6,306 nucleotides of DNA, taken from the NCBI GenBank assembly GCA_039029535.1, contig JBCCFW010000271.1:1-6306 (forward strand). The letters are read 5' to 3'. The translations under genes and the position numbers were made by a program. Positions 1 to 6,000 of this stretch are shown piece after piece. Numbering within the stretch: position 1 is the stretch's first letter; each line of letters begins with the position of its first letter. Origin of the DNA: JBCCFW01 sp039029535 (GTDB lineage: Bacteria > Acidobacteriota > JBCCFW01). A model generated the notes under the pieces. That model saw nothing but the letters and a program-made list of their open reading frames with translations. It was not told where the DNA came from and did no database searches.

Positions 1-951
1 CGTGAAGTTGCCCGACACGACGTTGGCCGCTCCGAGCGTGTCGCCGCCGATGCGGCAGTCCGATGCGCCGTTGACGAAGAGACCGACGAAGTTGCGCAGG
101 GTGCCGCCGCCTCCCACGCGGTTGCCCGTGACCACCGCCCCACCCGAGCCGGCCTCCACGATGGCGATCCCCTCCGTTCCGGAGGCCATGACCACGTTGC
201 CTTCCCCATCGTCGGGACCACCGATGACGCAGTCGGGCGCGTCGACGATGGAGATGCCACGCAGGCCGTTGCCAGCGGGCGTGACGCCGTCGTCCGCGAG
301 GCCGAGGACGTTCCCCTGGACGATGGTGCCGCCGCTGCCGAGCCCCGAGACGTGGACGCCGTGGCTCGTGCTGTTGGCGATGAGGTTGTCGATGATGCGG
401 TTGCCCGGGGACTCGAAGACGTAGATGCCGTTGAGACCGCTCCCGGGCGTGGAGCCATTCGGTCGCGCGCCGATGAGGCAGCCGACCACCTCGTTCCCAC
501 CACGCGAGCTCAGCCGGATCGACGAGTTCCGGAACGAGTGGATCGACAGCGACTCGAGGCGCGTGTTTCCGCCCGTGATGCGGAACCCGTGCGGGAATCC
601 GGTCGCCGCGCTCCCGTCGAGCTCGATGAGCGGGGTGCCGGCGTGACCGGGCTGGGAGGTGCCGTCGATGGTCACGGGGTCATCGATGGTCGGCAGCTCG
701 CTGCCGGGCCGGATGATGAACCCCCCTCCCGGATCGAGAGCGAAGAGAACGGTATCGGGACCCGGTCGTCGGTTCGCCTCTTCGAGAGCAGCGCGCAACG
801 TGCACGCACCGGAGCCGACGTCACAGAGACCGTCTCGCTCGTCGGCGTCGGCAGCGTCGCTGACCGAGTCGACGACGAACACGTCGGCTGCTGCTGTCGA
901 CACGAGCAGGCTCGAAACGATGAGAAAGGCCATCGAGCGAAAGCTCGTCAT
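1..951 (-). CDS. Secreted CSLREA-like parallel beta-helix protein, C-terminus cut by window edge
   Basis: The visible part is 317 residues, and the frame is still open at base 1. Residues 1-22 form a signal peptide (MTSFRSMAFLIVSSLLVSTA, then AA, with cleavage likely just before DVFVVDS). Next comes a short strand and GLCDVGSGACTLRAALEEAN (residues 41-60), which closely matches the CSLREA-type N-terminal domain pattern (CD...C-S/T-LR-A/E-A...AN). From about residue 95 the chain consists of parallel beta-helix rungs rich in Gly, Asn and Ile/Val, such as NRIIDNLIANSTSHGVHV, NVVMASGTEGIAIV, and the turns VIGGPDDGEGN and RIGGDTLGAANVVSGN. This fold is typical of surface or secreted proteins, some of them polysaccharide-active; no catalytic residues can be assigned. 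The ATG at 951 was chosen because GGAG (962-959) sits 7 bases upstream and the signal peptide begins there. The in-frame ATG at 1017 would add 22 residues, has no good Shine-Dalgarno and would bury the signal. It lies 107 bases after the preceding gene on the same strand, so it could be co-transcribed, but this is uncertain. The family call is confident; the function is unknown. Confidence 0.85.
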   Translation of the reverse strand, partial: MTSFRSMAFLIVSSLLVSTAAADVFVVDSVSDAADADERDGLCDVGSGACTLRAALEEANRRPGPDTVLFALDPGGGFIIRPGSELPTIDDPVTIDGTSQPGHAGTPLIELDGSAATGFPHGFRITGGNTRLESLSIHSFRNSSIRLSSRGGNEVVGCLIGARPNGSTPGSGLNGIYVFESPGNRIIDNLIANSTSHGVHVSGLGSGGTIVQGNVLGLADDGVTPAGNGLRGISIVDAPDCVIGGPDDGEGNVVMASGTEGIAIVEAGSGGAVVTGNRVGGGGTLRNFVGLFVNGASDCRIGGDTLGAANVVSGNFT

Positions 952-958
952 GCTCCGA

Positions 959-962
959 CTCC
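959..962 (-). promoter_or_regulatory. Shine-Dalgarno that decides the beta-helix gene start
   Basis: GGAG is followed by a 7-base spacer and ATG at 951. The alternative upstream ATG at 1017 has only a weak GAG five bases before it, so this site favours the shorter protein, which starts directly with its signal peptide. Confidence 0.6.
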
Positions 963-1058
963 AGACGACGCCCACCAGCCGGAAGGCTGATGGACGTCGA
1001 GAACCCGAACCGCTCATGAGACTCGGGAGAGGCTCACGAGGGGTCCGGAAGGTCCAGC

Positions 1059-2309
1059 TCAGCGAACGCGAAGCCGGCTACCGCGCAGGCTCCGAATGGG
1101 GTTGGCCCCACGCACCGGGTCCGGTGCCGCGAGACCGCCGCCATCACAGCCGTTGAAGGTGACGTCCGTCAAGGCGCCGCTGCCCGTGAGCTCGATCTCC
1201 AACGCGGCCACGCCGTCGGTGTCGATGTCCAGGGACTGCCAGCTGTTGTCACCCATGTTCGGGATCGGAGTGACCGAGAGCACCGAACCGGCCGAGTCGA
1301 GCGCGCGCACTTCGCCGCCCGCCTCGTCGGCATCCAGGAGACCGATGGCCGCCACGTCCTCGCTCGAACCGAAGTCCAGGCGGAGGATGCCGCCGGCACC
1401 GTTGTCGTCAGGCAGGCAATCGCTGCCCGTCTCCTGCAGGATCAGGGCGATGCCCTGCGCCGTGCCGTTGCCGTTGCCGCCGCCCGGCGACGCGAGGTCG
1501 ATGTCGCCGCAGGTCGGGTTGCCGGTGTCGAAGGCGCGAATGTCACCCGAGCCCGAGACGGTGGCACAACCGACCTGGCTGACCAGGGAGCCGGCCGCGA
1601 GCGCGTCGAAGTCGAGTCGGCAGCCGGCGCAGGACGCGCAGCCGGCCAGGATCTGGTAGGCCGTGCTGGCCTCTTGAAGCGCGGTGAGCACGTCACCCTC
1701 TTCACGCGCCTCCTCGGCCGCCTCGGCGTGCTCCTCGGCCTCCTCGAAGTCGAGGTCGAGCCCCTGCTCCTCAGCGCCGTGAATCGCCTCGTGGACGACG
1801 AAGAGCACGAAGTCGAGAGCGCCGAGGTCCGCACCTTCCGGACCCTCGTGGTGATGGTCGTCTTCTTCCTCGTCGTGGTCTTCGTCGTGGTCCTCGTCGT
1901 GGTCCTCGTCGTGGTCCTCGTCGTGGTCCTCGTCGTGGTCCTCGTCGTGGTCCTCGTCGTGGTCCCCGTCTTCATCTTCCTCGGGCACCGGCCCGGGGTC
2001 GCCACCGAAGACGAGGAGCGAGGCGATGTCGCCCTCGAGCAGGCAACGCTCGACCTGCATGCGCTTGAGCTGGACGAGCTGGGCCGCGAACTCCTGCACG
2101 AGCGGCTCACGCACCTCGTGCTGCTCGTTGTGGAAGAGGATCTTGGTCAGGGCCACGTCCAGGCGGACCTCGGCCGCCGAGGACTGGGCGTCGAGGTTGT
2201 TGACCTGCATGGGCAGGGGATCACCAGGCGCGGCGAGGGCCGTGCCGGCGAGACAGAGAGCGCTGAAGATGAGAGCGCAGCGGAAGGACAGCTTGTTCAT
2301 CGAGTTCAT
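1059..2309 (-). CDS. Secreted acidic protein with His-Asp-Glu repeats and C-terminal beta-sandwich domain
   Basis: The protein has 416 residues and matches no named family I recognise. Residues 1-26 are a signal peptide (MNSMNKLSFRCALIFSALCL then AGTALA, cleaved before APGD). Residues 40-100 are helical. At 117-148 are seven HDED tetrapeptides and one HDEE, followed by HHH at 152-154. Residues 160-222 are a second acidic helical region (ALDFVLFVVHEAIHG, later ALQEASTAYQILAG). It resembles the C-terminal half of the preceding gene's product, so the two are likely paralogs. CASCAGC (224-230) gives a CxxCxxC motif and is not a heme site, because no His follows. Residues 232 to about 400 look like a secreted beta-sandwich (IGLLDADEAGGEVRALDSAG, then GDNSWQSLDIDTDG and GSGALTDVTFNG), a pattern seen in exported proteins. 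The His/Asp/Glu run strongly suggests divalent-metal binding (inference). ATG 2309 is preferred over the frame-open ATG at 2354 because AGGAG lies 7 bases upstream and the signal peptide starts here. An ATG at 2300 is also possible. It lies 11 bases after the preceding gene. Confidence 0.85.
   Translation of the reverse strand: MNSMNKLSFRCALIFSALCLAGTALAAPGDPLPMQVNNLDAQSSAAEVRLDVALTKILFHNEQHEVREPLVQEFAAQLVQLKRMQVERCLLEGDIASLLVFGGDPGPVPEEDEDGDHDEDHDEDHDEDHDEDHDEDHDEDHDEDHDEEEDDHHHEGPEGADLGALDFVLFVVHEAIHGAEEQGLDLDFEEAEEHAEAAEEAREEGDVLTALQEASTAYQILAGCASCAGCRLDFDALAAGSLVSQVGCATVSGSGDIRAFDTGNPTCGDIDLASPGGGNGNGTAQGIALILQETGSDCLPDDNGAGGILRLDFGSSEDVAAIGLLDADEAGGEVRALDSAGSVLSVTPIPNMGDNSWQSLDIDTDGVAALEIELTGSGALTDVTFNGCDGGGLAAPDPVRGANPIRSLRGSRLRVR
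1878..1961 (-). repeat. 12-bp in-frame tandem repeat encoding HDED
   Basis: There are seven head-to-tail 12-bp units. On the plus strand each reads gtcctcgtcgtg, which on the coding strand gives His-Asp-Glu-Asp. The six units at 1890-1961 are identical. The seventh (1878-1889) has one change, GAA for GAG, which is silent. A degenerate eighth unit at 1866-1877 gives HDEE. Because 12 is a multiple of 3, slippage would change the repeat number without breaking the frame. The near-perfect DNA identity, including third positions, points to recent expansion or ongoing homogenisation rather than selection on protein sequence alone. Confidence 0.95.
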
Positions 2310-2316
2310 CTCGGCT

Positions 2317-2321
2317 CTCCT
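2317..2321 (-). promoter_or_regulatory. Shine-Dalgarno overlapping the upstream stop codon
   Basis: AGGAG is followed by a 7-base spacer and ATG 2309. The first A of AGGAG is the last base of the TGA stop of the preceding gene (2323-2321). Ribosomes ending translation of the first gene would therefore sit on the initiation site of the second, which implies co-transcription and favours translational coupling. It also fixes the start of the downstream protein. Confidence 0.75.
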
Positions 2322-2854
2322 CACCCGACTTCGATGGAGTGGTAAGCGGCGCAAGCGGCGGTGAACGCGCCGTTGGCATCGCCGCCGTCGTACGCGAGCA
2401 CGGCGTCATCCAGGAGGGCCTGGGCCGCAGACGCGTCGATTCCGCTGAAGCTGGCGTTGTCGATGTTCTTCTGGACCAACGCGAGCACCATCTCGAGCAG
2501 GCCTTCGTGCTCGGCGGTCACCCGCAGGCGCGGGTTCGTGCAGGTTCCCTGGCAGCCAGCCATGGCGTGCTGCAGCTCCACCTCGATGATGGACAGGGCG
2601 AGCTCGCTGAACCCGGGAACCTCCTCGTTCTCCTCTTCAGCGATGTCGATGAGCTCGTCAGCGGCCGTGTCGAGCTCCTCGAGCTCGGTGTTGTGCGCTT
2701 CGAGGCGGGCCTCGACGGCACCGATCGTCGTGTCGTCTCCGGCGGTGACGACGTCACCGACGGCGGCATGCAGCACGCCGCCGGCGGCCAGGATGAGCCC
2801 GATCGCCAGCGCCGCGGCGGCTTTCGGGGACGTGGGGACCTTCAGTCTCTTCAT
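2321..2854 (-). CDS. Small secreted acidic helical protein, paralog of the following gene's N-terminal half
   Basis: The product has 177 residues of unrecognised function. The N-terminus is a signal peptide: basic MKRLK, then a hydrophobic Ala/Leu/Ile/Gly stretch at about residues 12-30 ending LHAA, with cleavage near residue 30-31. The mature chain is predicted helical and very acidic, with Glu-rich segments EARLEAHNTELEELD (48-62) and DIAEEENEEVP (70-80). It has only three cysteines, C101 and C105 (CQGTC) and C168. The C-terminal segment (about 118-174, HEGLLEMVLALVQKNID ... AYDGGDANGAFTAACAAYHSI) aligns by eye with residues 163-221 of the next gene's product (ALDFVLFVVHEAIHG ... REEGDVLTALQEASTAYQI). 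The N-terminal ends also share an acidic AVEARL/AEVRL stretch. This protein lacks the HDED run and the beta-sandwich. The start is well supported by GAGGAG (2866-2861) 6 bases before the ATG. It is the first gene after an intergenic region carrying an operator-like palindrome, so it probably heads the operon. A scaffold or metal-related partner role is only a guess. Confidence 0.8.
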   Translation of the reverse strand: MKRLKVPTSPKAAAALAIGLILAAGGVLHAAVGDVVTAGDDTTIGAVEARLEAHNTELEELDTAADELIDIAEEENEEVPGFSELALSIIEVELQHAMAGCQGTCTNPRLRVTAEHEGLLEMVLALVQKNIDNASFSGIDASAAQALLDDAVLAYDGGDANGAFTAACAAYHSIEVG

Positions 2855-2954
2855 GAGAATCTCCTCGGAGAGCGGGAGTCTCCGTGGCAGAGCTCGTCGG
2901 GGCGGACCACACCCGTAGCCCGAACACCGATCAGGTGCCTTCCCCGTCGAGCCT

Positions 2955-2976
2955 TAATGAGAACGGACTCTCATTA
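2955..2976. promoter_or_regulatory. Fur-like palindromic operator candidate
   Basis: The site is a perfect 8-bp inverted repeat, TAATGAGA-N6-TCTCATTA. It is conspicuously AT-rich in a GC-rich window and lies 101 bases upstream of the start codon of the small secreted-protein gene. On the minus strand the flank extends it to ATGATAATGAGA, in which GATAATGAGA matches the left half of the classical Fur box (GATAATGATAATCATTATC) apart from one base. The right half fits poorly in that register, and the centre is one base longer than in the common 19-bp AATGAGAATNATTCTCATT form. A Fur-family repressor (Fur, Zur or a relative) is the best guess. GATAAT at 2978-2973 is also a plausible -10 hexamer overlapping the site, but no -35 at 17 bases is evident; TTGATC at 3004-2999 would leave a 20-base spacer. 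The rest of 2855-3094 shows no gene and no clear intrinsic terminator. Confidence 0.5.
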
Positions 2977-3094
2977 TCATGTCGAGCATGCCCACCAGGA
3001 TCAACCAGGAGTCGCCGGGTTCGGTCCCCTTCTTGGCCTCCGTCACGAACGGCCCGGAATCAGCTCGCTCGTCGGCGCGCTTCCCTCCGCCCAC

Positions 3095-6000
3095 TCACGG
3101 GCAGCTCGCTGCCGCCGCAGCCAGCGAGGCATCCCGAGACACCATCTCCGAGCCACCACCGAAGCTCCCCACGAGCTCCGCCGAAACCGGTCGCACGAGG
3201 AACCAGTGCCAGCCCGCCTCCGCCGGGAGCGGCGCCGTCGTCAGGGGGGCGTCGTCGAGCAGGCAGTCGAGGGCGGCCGCCCCGAGATCGCGGTCCAACC
3301 GCAGGCTCGGTAGGTCGCCGCGGACCAGGTCGTAGCCGGTCGCTCCGGCGGCCACGTTCCAACGAAGCTCGGCCGAGGAGACCCTCAGCGTCACCGGTCC
3401 CAGCGTCGGCACGACGTCGGGCGCCCGTCCATCGAGCTCGCGGACGTGCGCGAGGAGCTCGTCCCGTTCCGCCAGGCTCAGCGTGAGCGCCATCCGATGC
3501 GGAGCGGCAGCGGCCAGGTCGTCGGCCGTGCTCACGACCAGGTCGTCGAGCCCGGTGGTCCCCACCGTCACCACCAGCTCGATGACGTTGCTCGGCCCCG
3601 CGAGGAGCATCACGTCCTCGAGGCGGAGACGCTCCCAGACGGTCTGCCGCCAGCGCGGAAGGTTGTCGGTCGCCGGCAGGACGACGCTCGTGACCGGGAG
3701 CCCGTTGACGAGGACGTCCAGCTCAGCGCCCCAGCCAGCGCTGTAGCGGAGCTCCAGCGCGCCCACCCCGCCGGCGCCGCCGTCGACATCCGTGAACAGG
3801 AGGCGGGAGCCGGTGTTCATCTGGACGAAAGCGCGACCGTGGACGGTGTCGTCCTGATTCAGGAACACGAAGTTGTCGACGACCACCGCGCCGTCGCGAG
3901 GCTCGGCGTCCTCGGCCTGGAGGACCGCCCCACCCGCGACGACGAAGACGTCCTCGAGGGTCGTGGCCGAGCCGTCGTGGAAGTAAGGAGCGGTGTTCCA
4001 GACCCCGTCGAGCGTCGGCGTGTCGATCCCCGACAGGGGCTCACCGATCCGCGCGCCGGAGGTCGTGCGGATCGTCCCGACGTCGTGGAGCGTCGGCGCC
4101 CCGAGAGTGCTGTCGGTCAGCCTGGGTCCGACGTGACACGAGCTGCATCCGAGGGACTCGAAGTGCTCCGCTCCCGCGCGAGCCGCAGTCGTCATGCTCC
4201 CGTCGGTCTCCCGATGCGGGCTCCTCGGCACGCTCTCCACGGTGAGTGACTCGAGGTAGATCGCCAAGGCGTCGAGCTCGTTCGAGAGCCCGGCCTTGGG
4301 CGCTCCGAGGGGGTCGGAGGTGAGCACCCAGTCCTCCTCGCTGAGGAAGCCGCTGCCACCGAAGGCGGTCCGGATGTCGTTCTCGAAGTCCTGGATCTCG
4401 TCGAAGTTCGCGCTCCAGTGGACGTTGCCATGACCGGTCCCCGATCGACCACGCAGGCTGGTGGTGTTGCGCAGGCCCTCTCCCCGGCCGGTGAAGTCCC
4501 AGGTCCGTCCGTCATGGCCACCATCGAGGTGACAGCTCGCACAGCTCACGTAGCCCTCCGCGCTCATGCGGGGGTCCGAAGCACCGTAGAACACGGTCTT
4601 TCCCAGCAGCACCCAGGGGTCCATGGCCTCGACCGTGACCGTCGGCACCTCGACCGAGTCGATGGTCTTGTCCCCGAGACGGAACAGCGGGTCGGTCTCG
4701 AAGACGGTCAGGCTGCGTCCCAGCAGGTTCTTGACGAAGGTGCGGTTGGTCACCGGATCGAAGCAGACCCCCTGCGGTGCCGCCCCCGCCTGCAGCCGGG
4801 TCACCAGGCTCCCGAGCCCTGAGCTGCCGTCGATCCGCAGGGCATCGAGGACCAGGACCTCGTCGTTGCCCTGGAGCGTGACGAAGAGGTAGTCGCCCAG
4901 GGGCGAGTAACCCACCGCGCTCGCCGAGTCGCTGTTGTCGAGGTCGATGACCGAGCGGACGTCGCCCGTCTCCAGGTCGACCTGCACGACGACGTTGCGG
5001 ACCGTGTTGTCGTCATCGAGCTCGTCACCGAACAGCAGGCCTCGCTCGCTGTTCGGCTTGTTGCCCGCCACCCAGGCATGACGACCGTCGGGAGCGATCG
5101 CGACCCCCGCGAGCAGGTTCGCGACGCCCTTGCCCGAGGCCGTGGTGTCACGGTTCTCGTCATCTCCGAACTTTCTCACTCGAAGAGCTCGGGTCACCGC
5201 TCCCGCCGTGACGTCGACCTCGAACAGCTCCGCGTGGTGCTCGGCCGAGAGGAAGCGCGTCACCAGGCTCCGCGCCCCGTCACCGGTGACGGCGAGCGCC
5301 CGGGGCCGGGGGCCGATCGCCACCCGGCCGGTCTCACTCCGAGTCGCGACCGCGAAGGAGACCAGCTCGCCCGCCCCCTGAAGGGTGACGTGAACCGTGG
5401 TGCCGTCGGGGCTGGCCGCGAGACCGACCGGCGCATCGCCGTAGGCGAGCGCGAGACGGGTCAGCAGCCGACCGTCTCCACCGTGCACCGCGATCTCGTC
5501 CGAGTCGTGGCACGCCACCCAGACTTCACCGCCAGCCAACGCCAGGCTCCGGGGATCGTCACAGGTCGGCTCCTCGATCAGCAGCGTGAGCGTGTCGGCA
5601 TCGAGGGCGGACAGGCTGTCGTTGTCCGGGTTGACGGCCCACACCCGCCGCGTCGTCGTCTCACACAGGATCGGAGTGCTCCTTGTCGGAAGAGGCTCCG
5701 TCACCGCCTCGACCACCGTCACGGTCACGCTCCCGGTCGCCAGCAGGCCCTGGGGGTCGCGGACCTGCACGGTCGCCAGATAGTGACCGGGCTCGTCGTG
5801 GACGTGCGCGAAGCGGCTCGCGCTCGACCAGGCGCTGCGGGGAGAGCCGTCACCGGGCTCGAAGCGGTACTCGAGGTCGTCTCCTTCTGGATCCGTCGCC
5901 ACCGCGATCAGGTCGAAGGGCTCGGCCGGTCGGGCGGGATGCATCGAGGTCCGCAAGCTGATCACCTCGGGAGGCGCGTTGCCGCTCACCGACGACCCCG

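Noticed and set aside
976..989. CAGCC-GGAA-GGCTG hairpin between the HDED gene and the beta-helix gene, considered as a terminator
   Set aside because: The stem is only 5 bp, there is no T-tract, and such short repeats are common in GC-rich DNA.
352..990. Plus-strand open frames opposite the beta-helix gene
   Set aside because: They are low-complexity Arg/Ala/Asp-rich translations typical of antisense frames in GC-rich DNA. The minus frame has a signal peptide and a recognisable domain.
1674..2345. A plus-strand open frame with a long Leu-Val-Val-Val run that looks like a transmembrane segment
   Set aside because: It is the antisense of the 12-bp HDED repeat. The minus-strand frame has a signal peptide, Shine-Dalgarno and coupled upstream gene, whereas the plus frame has none of these.
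2310..2354. Longer version of the HDED protein starting at ATG 2354
   Set aside because: The extension MRRLPLHRSRVRRAE overlaps the end of the preceding gene, lacks a good ribosome binding site and would displace the signal peptide from the N-terminus.
3037..3055. Small inverted repeat (CCGT...ACGG) after the cytochrome gene, considered as a terminator
   Set aside because: It has a four-base stem and no following T-tract, so it is not distinguishable from chance.
2954..3094. A 46-codon in-frame stretch immediately after the TGA of the cytochrome gene, beginning GTG and ending TAA, with a hydrophobic WLILVGMLDMIM segment
   Set aside because: There is no Shine-Dalgarno before the GTG, no recognisable family, and it runs through the palindromic operator candidate. 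Readthrough of the TGA has no supporting signal.
3446..4249. Plus-strand 267-codon open frame opposite the cytochrome domain
   Set aside because: It is antisense to clear heme-motif coding sequence and has no recognisable domain.
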